Assembly (NCBI RefSeq): GCF_015158295.1
Contig: NZ_JACDXV010000006.1
Span: 1 to 64,000 of the forward strand
Direction: 5' to 3'
DNA: 64,000 nt
Origin: Devosia faecipullorum
Lineage (GTDB): Bacteria > Pseudomonadota > Alphaproteobacteria > Rhizobiales > Devosiaceae
Below, in pieces: positions 28,079-36,368 of the stretch. A model generated the notes under the pieces. The model was not told the origin of the DNA, ran no database searches, and saw only the letters and a list, made by a program, of their open reading frames with translations. A program made the translations under genes and the position numbers. Each line of letters begins with the position of its first letter. Position 1 is the stretch's first letter.

Positions 28079-28809
28079 ACCTGAACTCGGCCATCTATGT
28101 CGGCCATGTGGTGCATCAGCGGCACCGCCCGAAAAAGCACTTCCTGCGCTATCGGGTGTTCTCGCTGCTGATCGACCTCGAAGAATTGCCGCAGCTCAAT
28201 GGCTTGGCCCGGTTCGGCCACAATAAGCGCGCCCTGTTCTCGTTCCGCGATGCCGACCACGCCGATGGCGGCGATCTGCGGGCCTGGGCCGGTGCGCAAT
28301 TGGCGGCACAGGACCTGCCCACGCCGGGGCGCATCAGGCTGCTCTGCTATCCCCGCATTCTCGGCTATGTCTTCAATCCGCTGACGGTCTGGTATTGCGA
28401 CGATGAGTTCGGCGCGCCATTGGCCAATATCTACGAAGTGCACAACACCTTTCACGAGCGCCATACCTATGTGCTGCCGGCTCGCGCCCCCAAGCAGGAA
28501 GCGGACAAGACCTTCTATGTCTCCCCCTTCATCGACATGAATTGCCGCTATGCCTTCAAGCTGACGCCGCCCGATGAGCGAATCCTGGTGGCGATCAACC
28601 AGACACAGGACGGCGCGCCCCTGCTCCATGCCGCCTTTACCGGCGCGAGGCGCGACTTTACCGATGCCAACCTCATGAAGCTGTTCTTCAGCCATCCGCT
28701 GATGACGCTGAAAGTGACCGCCGGTATCCATTGGGAGGCGCTACGGCTGATCTTCAAGGGGATCAGGATACGCTGGCATAGCGAGCGCAAGACACCGGCA
28801 GCGGATTAA
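28075..28809 (+). CDS. DUF1365 family protein
   Basis: 244 aa. Family signatures YVGHVVHQRHRPKKHFLRYR near the start, NPLTVWYCDD near residue 101 and the FHERHTYVLP stretch are present. DUF1365 proteins are regularly linked to FAD oxidoreductases and cyclopropane-fatty-acid-synthase-like methyltransferases in singlet-oxygen regulons. Here the methyltransferase is absent downstream. No signal peptide or membrane segment; biochemical function unknown. Confidence 0.9.
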   Translation: MNLNSAIYVGHVVHQRHRPKKHFLRYRVFSLLIDLEELPQLNGLARFGHNKRALFSFRDADHADGGDLRAWAGAQLAAQDLPTPGRIRLLCYPRILGYVFNPLTVWYCDDEFGAPLANIYEVHNTFHERHTYVLPARAPKQEADKTFYVSPFIDMNCRYAFKLTPPDERILVAINQTQDGAPLLHAAFTGARRDFTDANLMKLFFSHPLMTLKVTAGIHWEALRLIFKGIRIRWHSERKTPAAD

Positions 28810-28842
28810 CACCGGACGTGATGCGCTTTTCGGCGCTTGATC

Positions 28843-29781
28843 CTACCAGTCGAAGGCCGGTCCGTTCTCTCGTGCCCCCATCAGAAACACGTCGCCCATC
28901 AAGCGGAACGGGGTAGCATCGACATCGCTCTGGCGGGTGTCGAGGAGATCGGCAAAGCGGTCATAAAGTCCGGCATATTCGGCGTCGCCATGCTCCAGAA
29001 CAGTTTTGCCATTGACGCGCAACAGGCGACCGCCGCCTTCGAGGCTGACTGAATTGCCCCGTCCGGTGGTGAAGGCGATAGTCCAGATTTCATCGCTCTC
29101 TTCCAGCCAGTTGAAGCCGGCGGAAAGAACCGGCGCATGCGGCTGGCTTGATTTGAAGCGGATTTCCGCCGCGACCGGAGTCTGCCGGTTTTTCGGAAAG
29201 GTCAGTTTGGCGCCCTCGACGAAGACCGGAAACGGCATGACCTTGGTGAAGATCGAAAAGGCATTGATGCCCGGATCACAAACCCCGAAACCGCCCGGCT
29301 CCCAGACCCAATCCTGCCCCGGATGCCATTTGCGCACGCTTTCGCGCCAGTCGATACGGGCCGATTGCACGCCCTCTTCTGCCAGCAGCGCCTTGGTGCG
29401 ATAGACGGCTTCATTGTATTGGCTGTGCCAGGTCTGGAACAGGACGCGATCGCGCCGGACGGCATGGGCGATGAGATCGTCCAGCTCGGAAATCGTCGTG
29501 GTGGGCGGTTTTTCCATCATTACGTCCTTGCCGGCATCGAGCGCCTCGCGGACATAGGCATGGCGTACGCCCGGCGGCGTGCAGATGGAGACGAGGCCGA
29601 TTTCGGGCATGGCATTGTAAAGTTCGCCCGGGCTGCGAAATACCGGCACATCGCCATATCCGATGCCGCGCGTCGAGACGATGGCGGCCAGTTCGAAATT
29701 GTCCGAGGCGCCGATCACCGGCAGATGCTGGTCCTGCGCGATCTTGCCGATACCGATGACTGCAATTTTACGCCTGGACAT
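28843..29781 (-). CDS. Gfo/Idh/MocA protein, D-galactose/L-arabinose 1-dehydrogenase-like
   Basis: 312 aa. The N-terminus RRKIAVIGIGKIAQDQHLP closely matches the cofactor site of galactose 1-dehydrogenase and Azospirillum L-arabinose 1-dehydrogenase, and EKPP replaces the usual EKP (VMMEKPPTT, near residue 94). ATG 29781 is chosen because MSRRKIAV matches the family start; the frame upstream reads into the VOC gene. It would oxidise galactose or arabinose to the lactone. It is the last gene of a leftward group glycerate kinase-VOC-dehydrogenase. Confidence 0.85.
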   Translation of the reverse strand: MSRRKIAVIGIGKIAQDQHLPVIGASDNFELAAIVSTRGIGYGDVPVFRSPGELYNAMPEIGLVSICTPPGVRHAYVREALDAGKDVMMEKPPTTTISELDDLIAHAVRRDRVLFQTWHSQYNEAVYRTKALLAEEGVQSARIDWRESVRKWHPGQDWVWEPGGFGVCDPGINAFSIFTKVMPFPVFVEGAKLTFPKNRQTPVAAEIRFKSSQPHAPVLSAGFNWLEESDEIWTIAFTTGRGNSVSLEGGGRLLRVNGKTVLEHGDAEYAGLYDRFADLLDTRQSDVDATPFRLMGDVFLMGARENGPAFDW

Positions 29782-29863
29782 GCCGATACTCCGTCGATGG
29801 GCGGGGTTATAGAGCAGGTCGGGGTAGGGTCTGCCAAGAGCGCAAATTCGAATAAGTATGATT

Positions 29864-30214
29864 TTATTGCGCCGGGGGCTCCCAGAGTTCGATCTGGTTG
29901 CCTTCGGGGTCGTGAATGCGAGCGAACCGGCCCGTTTGGGGATTGTCCCATTCGTCCGGCCGCGTTTCCACGGCAATCCCAGCGGCCTCGAGTTGTCCGA
30001 TCATCGCATCGAGATCATCGACGCGGAAATTGATCATCCATTGCTTGTCGGCGGGGAAATAATCGGTTCCGTGCTGGAAGGGCGCAAAAATGGTCATGCC
30101 CGCCTCCTGCGTCCAGACCTCGGTGACGCCCAGATGGGTCTCGTACCAGGCGGCCAACGCCCCGACATCCCGGGCGCGAAAGAAGATACCGCCAATACCG
30201 GTCACCTTGGCCAT
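29864..30214 (-). CDS. VOC (glyoxalase/bleomycin resistance) family protein
   Basis: 116 aa, one vicinal-oxygen-chelate module. GIGGIFFRARDVGALAAWY starts the first beta-alpha-beta unit, and IHDPEGNQIELWEP is the typical C-terminal metal strand with glutamate. CAGGAGGATGTG before ATG 30214 is a near-perfect ribosome-binding site and decides the start. It lies between glycerate kinase and a sugar dehydrogenase; the substrate is unknown. Confidence 0.88.
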   Translation of the reverse strand: MAKVTGIGGIFFRARDVGALAAWYETHLGVTEVWTQEAGMTIFAPFQHGTDYFPADKQWMINFRVDDLDAMIGQLEAAGIAVETRPDEWDNPQTGRFARIHDPEGNQIELWEPPAQ

Positions 30215-30276
30215 CACATCCTCCTGCGAGCAAGCGATTATCGTCCGCCCGGGTCCGGCATCTGTCAAGATCGCCC

Positions 30277-31530
30277 TCAGCGGATCAGGATGGCGCGGAA
30301 ATCATTCACATTGGTGCCCGTGGGACCGGTCATGAACAGATCGTCGATCGCCGCGAAGGCGGAATAGGCGTCGTTGTTGGCCAGCGCCGCCTGCGGGTCG
30401 ATACCGGCCTCGCGCATGCGTCGCGCCGAAGTACCATCCACGCGAGCCCCGGCATTGTCCTCGGAGCCATCGATGCCGTCCGTATCTGCGGCAAGCGCCG
30501 TCACATTGGCAATGCCATCGAGGGCGATGGCAAGAGAGAGCAGGAATTCGCCATTGCGCCCGCCCCTGCCCTTGCCGCGCAAAGTGACCGTGGTTTCTCC
30601 GCCCGAAAGCAGAACCACCGGCTTGGAAAAGGGCCGGTTGCGGGCGGCGATCTCACGGGCCATGGCCGCATGAACCAGCGCCACATCGCGCGCCTCCCCT
30701 TCAATGGCATCGGAGAGAATGGCGGCTTCGACGCCGTTCTCGCGCGCCAGCGCGGCGGCAGCGTCCAGCGACAAAGCCGCCGAGGCGATAATGGCGACGC
30801 TGTTGCGGGCGAACACCTTGTCGTCGATACCGGGCGGCAAATTGTCGTCGCCCGCCAGCAGTTTCGAGGCGGCATGGGGCAGGTCGAGCCGATGGAGCCC
30901 GGCCAGCCGCCTTGCCTTGGCCCGCCCGCCGGCCAGCGGCAGGGTCGGGCCGGAGGCCACCAGCGCCGGATCGTCGCCGGGCACGTCCGACACGATCAGG
31001 CTGGCAACGCGGGCGGGAGCGCAGGCAGCGGCCAGCCGTCCGCCCTTGATGGTGGAAAACTGATTGCGGATGAGGTTCATCACCCCGATGGGCGCGCCCG
31101 ATGCGAGCAGGGCGCGATTGATGGCCTGCTCATCTTCAAGGTTTAGGCCCGGCGCCGGCGCGGGGAGCAGCGACGAGCCGCCGCCTGAAATCAGCGCCAC
31201 GACCAGATCGTCTTCGTTCAGCCCCGACACCAATTGCATCAGCCGCGCGGCGGCTTCGAGTCCGGCCGCATCGGGCACCGGATGCGCCGCCTCGACGATC
31301 TCGATGCGCTCGCAGGCCTCGGCATAACCATAGCGGGTGACAACCAGCCCGCTCACCTCGCCCGGCCAAAATTGCTCGAAGGCGCGCGCCATCTGCGCCG
31401 AGGCCTTGCCGGCACCGATGACAATGGTGCGCCCTTTTGGCACCGGGGGCAGGTGCCGTTCCACCGCCAGCGCCGGCTGCGCCTGCGCCACCGCCCGATG
31501 GAAGAGATTTTCGAGCAGAACATGGTCCAT
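30277..31530 (-). CDS. Glycerate 2-kinase (GckA/TtuD, MOFRL family)
   Basis: 417 aa from ATG 31530 (an in-frame ATG at 31581 would add 17 residues). N-terminal DUF4147 domain with VIGAGKASAQMA and GGGSSLLPAPAPGL, then the C-terminal MOFRL domain with LSGGETTVTLRGKGRGGRN and DTDGIDG. It phosphorylates D-glycerate to 2-phosphoglycerate, feeding tartrate, serine-cycle or glyoxylate carbon into glycolysis. Divergent from the DUF1045/phn genes. Confidence 0.9.
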   Translation of the reverse strand: MDHVLLENLFHRAVAQAQPALAVERHLPPVPKGRTIVIGAGKASAQMARAFEQFWPGEVSGLVVTRYGYAEACERIEIVEAAHPVPDAAGLEAAARLMQLVSGLNEDDLVVALISGGGSSLLPAPAPGLNLEDEQAINRALLASGAPIGVMNLIRNQFSTIKGGRLAAACAPARVASLIVSDVPGDDPALVASGPTLPLAGGRAKARRLAGLHRLDLPHAASKLLAGDDNLPPGIDDKVFARNSVAIIASAALSLDAAAALARENGVEAAILSDAIEGEARDVALVHAAMAREIAARNRPFSKPVVLLSGGETTVTLRGKGRGGRNGEFLLSLAIALDGIANVTALAADTDGIDGSEDNAGARVDGTSARRMREAGIDPQAALANNDAYSAFAAIDDLFMTGPTGTNVNDFRAILIR

Positions 31531-31687
31531 GGGGCGGTCTTTTCCGGCTGCGAGTGAAGGCGCGACTTTTGTCGCCAGCATGGGCTATTTTGTCCAGACC
31601 AAATAGCGGCATGCCCTGGCGGGGCGCCGAAGTGGCTTGCCAAATCCTCATCACATCGCTCCACTAACTCCCCGCGCAGGAGTTTTC

Positions 31688-32383
31688 ATGCCGCATAGAT
31701 TCGCCCTCTACTATGCCCCCGACGTCAACGATCCGCTGTGGGATCGCGCGACGATCTGGCTGGGCCGCGACGCCGCCAGCGGGGCTCGGGTCGAAGGCAC
31801 GGTTGCCGGCATCGATCCAGACCGCCTGCTCAACCTCACGCAATCGGCGGCGCGCTACGGCTTCCACGCCACGATCAAGCCGCCCATGGCGCTGGCGGAG
31901 GGACGCAGCGAGGCGCAATTGCGGGCTTCACTGGAAGAATTTTGCGCCGGGGCAGCGCTGGTCGATCTGGGCAAGCTGCGCATCGCCAATCTGGACGGGT
32001 TTCTCGCCCTCGTGCCGCAGGAGGACAACCCGACCCTGCAAGACTTTGCCGCGCGTGTTGTGACCCATTTTGAGCCCTTCCGCGCGCCGCTCGATGCGGC
32101 GCGCCGCGCCGCAAGGGTTGCGGCGGGCTTGACCGAGCGGCAATTGGAATTGCTCGATGCCTATGGCTATCCCTATGTGCTTGAGCAATTCCGCTTTCAC
32201 ATGACGCTGACCGACCGGCTGCACCCCGAAGATCGCGACGACATGCCGGAAGCCGCCCGCATCTGGTTCGAGCCGGTGCTCACCCGGCCGGTGATTCTGG
32301 ACCGGCTGGTGCTTTATTGTGAGCCGGACTTTGGCAAGCCGTTCCGGCGAGTCGCCGAATTCGGCCTGGGCGCGCCGGCCTGA
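31688..32383 (+). CDS. DUF1045 phosphonate-metabolism-associated protein
   Basis: 231 aa. DUF1045 belongs to the 2H phosphoesterase-like group; the two H-x-T/S-type motifs appear as FHATIKPP (about residue 58) and FHMTLTDR (about 169). AGGAG before ATG 31688 is clear. The family is found almost only next to phn genes, and here phnM and phnN follow 43 bases later. Its reaction in phosphonate breakdown is not settled; a cyclic-phosphate or ribose-phosphonate hydrolysis role is suggested by the fold. Confidence 0.9.
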   Translation: MPHRFALYYAPDVNDPLWDRATIWLGRDAASGARVEGTVAGIDPDRLLNLTQSAARYGFHATIKPPMALAEGRSEAQLRASLEEFCAGAALVDLGKLRIANLDGFLALVPQEDNPTLQDFAARVVTHFEPFRAPLDAARRAARVAAGLTERQLELLDAYGYPYVLEQFRFHMTLTDRLHPEDRDDMPEAARIWFEPVLTRPVILDRLVLYCEPDFGKPFRRVAEFGLGAPA

Positions 32384-32426
32384 AGCAATGCCGGACCGCG
32401 ATCCGCAATCAAGGAGGATGACAGCC

Positions 32427-33563
32427 TTGCCCGAAACCGTCTTCACCAATGCACGGATTGTGCTCGCCGACGAGGTCATTACCGGCAGCGTCAGCCTGAT
32501 CGATGGCCGGATCGCCGCGATCGATTCCGGTCCGGCCCGCCAGGGCGAGGATATGGGCGGCGATTATCTGATCCCGGGCCTCGTAGAACTGCATACCGAC
32601 CATCTGGAAAATCACTATCGCCCCCGTCCCGGCGTGTTCTGGGAGCCGATGGCGGCCCTGCATGCTCACGACGCGCAGATCGCCGGCTCGGGCATCACCA
32701 CGGTGTTCGACGCGGTGCGGATCGGTTCGGACACCGATATGCCCGAAATGCTCGAACATGCCGAAAAGCTGGTGCATGCGGTCCGGCAGGGCGGCGCGGC
32801 GGGCTGGCTGCGCGCGGAGCATTTCATCCATCTGCGCTGCGAATTGCCCAGCCATGACGTGGTGGCCCATTTCGAAGCGCTGGCCGATCATCCCTCAACC
32901 CGGCTGGCCTCGGTCATGGACCATACGCCGGGGCAGCGGCAATTCCGCTCGCTGGCGGACTACAAGAGATTTTATGCACGGCAAATGGGCCGGACGCCCG
33001 AGGAATTGCAGGCCTTTGTCGATGCCCGCCAGGCCGATCACGACCGCTATTCGGCCAGCAACAGAAGAGCCATCGTCGCCCGCGCCCATCTCCTGGGCCT
33101 GGCCATTGCCAGCCATGACGACGCCACGCTTGCCCATGTCGAGGAGGCGGCAGACGATGGCGTGGCGATTTCGGAATTTCCCACCACTCTGGAGGCAGCC
33201 TCGGCGGCCCATGATGCGGGCCTGGCTATCTTGATGGGCGCGCCCAATGTGGTGCGCGGCAAGTCCCATTCGGGCAATATCTCGGCCACCGACCTCGTCG
33301 CGGCGGGCCTGCTCGACATTCTCAGCTCCGATTATGTGCCCTTTGCGCTGTTGCAGGCCGCTTTCCTGTTGCCGCAACGGGTGGAGGGACTTGACCTCAG
33401 CCGGGCGCTGGCTACCGTTACTGCCAATCCGGCCCGTGCCGCCGGATTGGATGACCGGGGCGAGATCGCGCCGGGCAAGAGAGCCGATCTGGTCCGCGTC
33501 GCCGCACATGCGCCGCTGCCGGTGGTGCGGTCGGTGTGGCGCGAAGGATTGCGGGTGAGTTGA
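32427..33563 (+). CDS. phnM: Alpha-D-ribose 1-methylphosphonate 5-triphosphate diphosphatase PhnM
   Basis: 378 aa from TTG 32427, the same size as E. coli PhnM. AGGAGG (32412-32417) abuts the in-frame ATG at 32418 with no spacer but lies 9 bases before the TTG, so the TTG is preferred. Amidohydrolase metal sites: HTDHLENHYRPRPG (about residue 53) and SHDDATLAHVEEA (about 228). It removes pyrophosphate from the ribose-phosphonate triphosphate before C-P bond cleavage. Coupled to phnN. Confidence 0.92.
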   Translation: MPETVFTNARIVLADEVITGSVSLIDGRIAAIDSGPARQGEDMGGDYLIPGLVELHTDHLENHYRPRPGVFWEPMAALHAHDAQIAGSGITTVFDAVRIGSDTDMPEMLEHAEKLVHAVRQGGAAGWLRAEHFIHLRCELPSHDVVAHFEALADHPSTRLASVMDHTPGQRQFRSLADYKRFYARQMGRTPEELQAFVDARQADHDRYSASNRRAIVARAHLLGLAIASHDDATLAHVEEAADDGVAISEFPTTLEAASAAHDAGLAILMGAPNVVRGKSHSGNISATDLVAAGLLDILSSDYVPFALLQAAFLLPQRVEGLDLSRALATVTANPARAAGLDDRGEIAPGKRADLVRVAAHAPLPVVRSVWREGLRVS

Positions 33564-34126
33564 GCGACAGGCCGGCGGGTGTACTGGTACTGGTGGTCGG
33601 CCCTTCGGGGGTCGGCAAGGATACGTTGATCGGCGGGGCCCGCAAGGCGCTCGACGGCGACAAGCGCTTCAGTTTCGTGCGCCGCCTCGTGACCCGGCCC
33701 GCCGATATCGACCTCGAAGACCATGTCAGCCTCGATCTGGAAGAATTCGCCGCGGCGGCGGCGGCGGGCCGCTTCGCCCTCACCTGGCAGGCCCATGGGC
33801 TCGATTATGCGCTGCCCATCGGCGTCGATACCGATCTGACCCTGGGCCGCGTGGTGGTCGCTAATATTTCCCGTCATGCGGTGCCGCAGGCCATCGCCAA
33901 GTATCCGCTCTGCCGGGTGGTGCAGATTTCCGCCGAAATTTCGTTGCGCGCCGCAAGGCTGGCGCAAAGGGGGCGGGAAAGCCGCGACCAGATCGTCGCC
34001 CGTCTGGCGCGCGAGGGCGCTGCGCTGCCGGCCGACATCTCCCCCATCGTCATCGACAATTCCAGCTCGGTGGGGATCGGGGTAACCGCCTTCGTCATGG
34101 CGCTGCGCCAGATCGCCGAAGAATGA
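33560..34126 (+). CDS. phnN: Ribose 1,5-bisphosphate phosphokinase PhnN
   Basis: 188 aa from TTG 33560, which overlaps the phnM stop (TTGA). A GTG further upstream (33536) is in frame but deeper within phnM. Guanylate-kinase-like fold with Walker A VVGPSGVGKDTL near the N-terminus and VRRLVTRPAD. It converts ribose 1,5-bisphosphate to PRPP at the end of the C-P lyase pathway. The core phnGHIJKL genes are not in this window. Confidence 0.9.
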   Translation: MSDRPAGVLVLVVGPSGVGKDTLIGGARKALDGDKRFSFVRRLVTRPADIDLEDHVSLDLEEFAAAAAAGRFALTWQAHGLDYALPIGVDTDLTLGRVVVANISRHAVPQAIAKYPLCRVVQISAEISLRAARLAQRGRESRDQIVARLAREGAALPADISPIVIDNSSSVGIGVTAFVMALRQIAEE

Positions 34127-34185
34127 ACAAATCTGGCGCTGGCGCGTTGCTTGGATTCGGAACCTAAAGCGTCAGGAGCCTGTCC

Positions 34186-34344
34186 GTGTCCCGCAATGGT
34201 CTTTTCGCCGTGATCGCCGTGATCGCCGTGCTGGCCGTCGCCGTCGTGGCTTTCGCCATCTATACCTACCAGCAGCAACAGGCCCGCCCCGGCATCGAGG
34301 TGCGCGTGGATGAAACAGGAATTTCCGTCGATGGGAATGGCTGA
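34186..34344 (+). CDS. Small single-span membrane protein
   Basis: 52 aa from GTG 34186, with AGGAG 7 bases before it. The first 28 residues are one hydrophobic helix built from repeated VIA/VLAV units encoded by a short 9-base tandem repeat (GTGATCGCC-type); then YTYQQQQARPGIEV and a short acidic tail. It resembles small one-TM proteins of unknown role, probably with the tail in the periplasm or cytoplasm. The next small gene overlaps its end. Confidence 0.6.
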   Translation: MSRNGLFAVIAVIAVLAVAVVAFAIYTYQQQQARPGIEVRVDETGISVDGNG

Positions 34345-34537
34345 GCGAAAGACCGGCGGCAGGTTTCAGGCCATCGCCACCGCCCTTGGCGGGGAATTGC
34401 AGCGGCAGGCCGACACCGGCGCGTCGCGCATCGACGTGGAAGCACTGGCCGAAGCCGTGGAGAAGGCGCTCGCCCCATCCCAGCCGCTCTCAGAAGGCAC
34501 GAAGCCCTCTGAGTTGAATGCCGGCAATGATGGTTGA
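34331..34537 (+). CDS. Small hypothetical protein
   Basis: 68 aa from ATG 34331; an ATG at 34310 would give 75. AGGA lies about 10 bases before 34331. The sequence is helical and charged (FQAIATALGGELQRQAD, VEALAEAVEKALA), with no known motif. It overlaps the end of the small membrane protein gene in another frame, suggesting translational coupling. Function unknown. Confidence 0.5.
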   Translation: MGMAERKTGGRFQAIATALGGELQRQADTGASRIDVEALAEAVEKALAPSQPLSEGTKPSELNAGNDG

Positions 34538-34601
34538 GGGAGCGTTTTCCTTCAGCCGATGAAGCGCCTGAAAAGCCGGTGGCGACGCCCCCGGCTATTT
34601 C

Positions 34602-34817
34602 TCAGGCCGCTTCGCCGTTCTCCACCGCCTGGCTCACCGCCAGATGCGCCATCTCGATATTGGGGAAGCGTTGGCCGTCTATGGAGAAGGCCGGCAGCTT
34701 GACGGCAAGGAACCTGTAGCCGTCCGCATCGGGCACGACGACGCCTTGCGGCTCACCACCCACTTCGATGACGACGGGCCTCAGCCTTTCAGCCCGGTTT
34801 AAACTGATTTCCTGCAT
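34602..34817 (-). CDS. Small hypothetical protein
   Basis: 71 aa from ATG 34817, with GGAG about 10 bases upstream. Mixed alpha/beta composition (RPVVIEVGGEPQGVVVPDADGY-type strand pattern followed by VKLPAFSIDGQRFPNIEMA). It is convergent with the preceding small gene. I do not recognise a family. Confidence 0.5.
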   Translation of the reverse strand: MQEISLNRAERLRPVVIEVGGEPQGVVVPDADGYRFLAVKLPAFSIDGQRFPNIEMAHLAVSQAVENGEAA

Positions 34818-35315
34818 TTGTGGGCACTCCACTTGTGCGTCGGGTCAACGACGGCCGCACGTTCCTTTGCGGAACGGCGCCTCGGGCCAGCGACACGGAT
34901 TCTATCTTTTGTGTGAGACGGGGATGTGACGCGGATCACATTCGTTTCGAGCGACAGAACCCTTGCCAGCGTTTGGCGCGATAGTTTCGGAGTACCAGGT
35001 TCGAACACGCGGCATGGAGAGTGAAGGTCGTCGATGTCGTCATCGTCATTCCTTTCCTTGCGGTGTTTGACGGAACGGGTTTGACCACGCCATTGCGGCG
35101 CAGCAAAGGCAAGATAATCAGCCGATGCGGTTTTTGCCAGTGTCGGACGATGCGCAAAGTCGGAAAAAAGCGAAAAAGACTGCTCAACTTTTGTCTAACC
35201 GTAGTCGCTGTCATGTGTTTTCGCGCGCATGGCGCTTGCACAAAGCCTGGCAATCTGGTCTTGTTTTTCTCTTATCGAGCGCCGTTGCCGGCCAGCGGCG
35301 GGTGGGAGGGGAAAC
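34818..35315. other. 498-bp sparse region, possible 37-aa ORF
   Basis: No well-supported gene. On the minus strand 34936-35049 encodes 37 residues (MTMTTSTTFTLHAACSNL and a basic tail) with AAGGAAAGG directly before the ATG; a second ATG at 35043 has better spacing. Several T/A-rich tracts near 35130-35190 lie upstream of the LacI gene and may hold its promoter, but I could not place -35/-10 elements with confidence. Confidence 0.35.
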
Positions 35316-36362
35316 GTGTCCGACCAAGAATTGCCGCCTGTGGCACGCGGCAAGCGGGGAGCCAAGCCGTCTGGCAAGCCCACCCTGAAAACCATTGCCC
35401 AGATGACGGGTTTGGCCGTCACCACCATTTCGCGCGCCCTCAACAACGCGCCCGAACTGGCGCAGGATACCCGCGACCGGGTGCAGAAGATCGCCGCCGA
35501 AATCGGTTATTTGCCGGACCGCGCCGCCCTCCGCCTCAAGACCGGGCGCACCAATGTCATCACGCTGATCCTCGAGCCGGATGAGCAGATCTATGGTTTT
35601 GGCACCAATCTGGTGACCGGAATTACCGAGGCCCTGCGCGACACCGCCTATCACCTCGTCATCACGCCGCTTTTCCGCAATGTGTCCCCGCTCGACCCGG
35701 TTCGCCATATCGTGCGCAACCGCATGGCGGATGGGGTGATTTTCTCCAAGGTCGAGACCTTTGACGAGCGCGTCCGGTTTCTGCTCGACAACGACATCCC
35801 CTTTGTCAGCCATGGCCGCAGCCAATGGCCCGAGCCGCATGCCTATGTCGATTTCGACAATGAGAGCTATGCCTATGCCGCGACGAAGCGGCTGGCCGCC
35901 AAGGGATGCCGGAAGGTTTCGATCATCCTGCCCGATTCGGCGCTCAATTATACCGAGCACCTGCGCAACGGCGTGGCGCGGGGCGCGGCGGAGGCCGGCA
36001 TCGCCTACGAATTCGCCGCCGACGTCAACCTGGCTAGCGCCACCGACGCGATCCGCAATTACGTGATGAAGCGCGCCAAGCGGGCAGAACCGCCGGATGG
36101 CTATGTCTGCGCCTCGGAAATTTCGGCGCTGGCGGTGATCGGCGCCTTGACCGATGCGGGCCTGGTGCTGGGCCAGAACGCCCATGTGGTCACCAAGCAA
36201 TCCACCTCGATGTTCATGCAGTTCCAGCCCAATGCCGAAACCGTGCAGGAAGATTTCGCCGATGCCGGCCGCAATCTGGGGCGCATCCTGCTCCGCCAGA
36301 TCGCCGGGGAGACCGAGGGCCTGAACTATCTGGCGCAGCCCAAATTCGAGTGGAAGGACTGA
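35316..36362 (+). CDS. LacI-family transcriptional regulator
   Basis: 348 aa from GTG 35316, which follows GGGAGGGGAAAC, a strong site that overrides the earlier open frame. HTH at about residues 24-45 (TIAQMTGLAVTTISRALNNA), hinge, then a periplasmic-binding-like sensor domain. It is similar in layout to AglR-type regulators of alpha-glucoside uptake. No target transporter lies directly beside it, so the regulated genes are probably elsewhere. Confidence 0.9.
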   Translation: MSDQELPPVARGKRGAKPSGKPTLKTIAQMTGLAVTTISRALNNAPELAQDTRDRVQKIAAEIGYLPDRAALRLKTGRTNVITLILEPDEQIYGFGTNLVTGITEALRDTAYHLVITPLFRNVSPLDPVRHIVRNRMADGVIFSKVETFDERVRFLLDNDIPFVSHGRSQWPEPHAYVDFDNESYAYAATKRLAAKGCRKVSIILPDSALNYTEHLRNGVARGAAEAGIAYEFAADVNLASATDAIRNYVMKRAKRAEPPDGYVCASEISALAVIGALTDAGLVLGQNAHVVTKQSTSMFMQFQPNAETVQEDFADAGRNLGRILLRQIAGETEGLNYLAQPKFEWKD

Positions 36363-36368
36363 AGCGGC

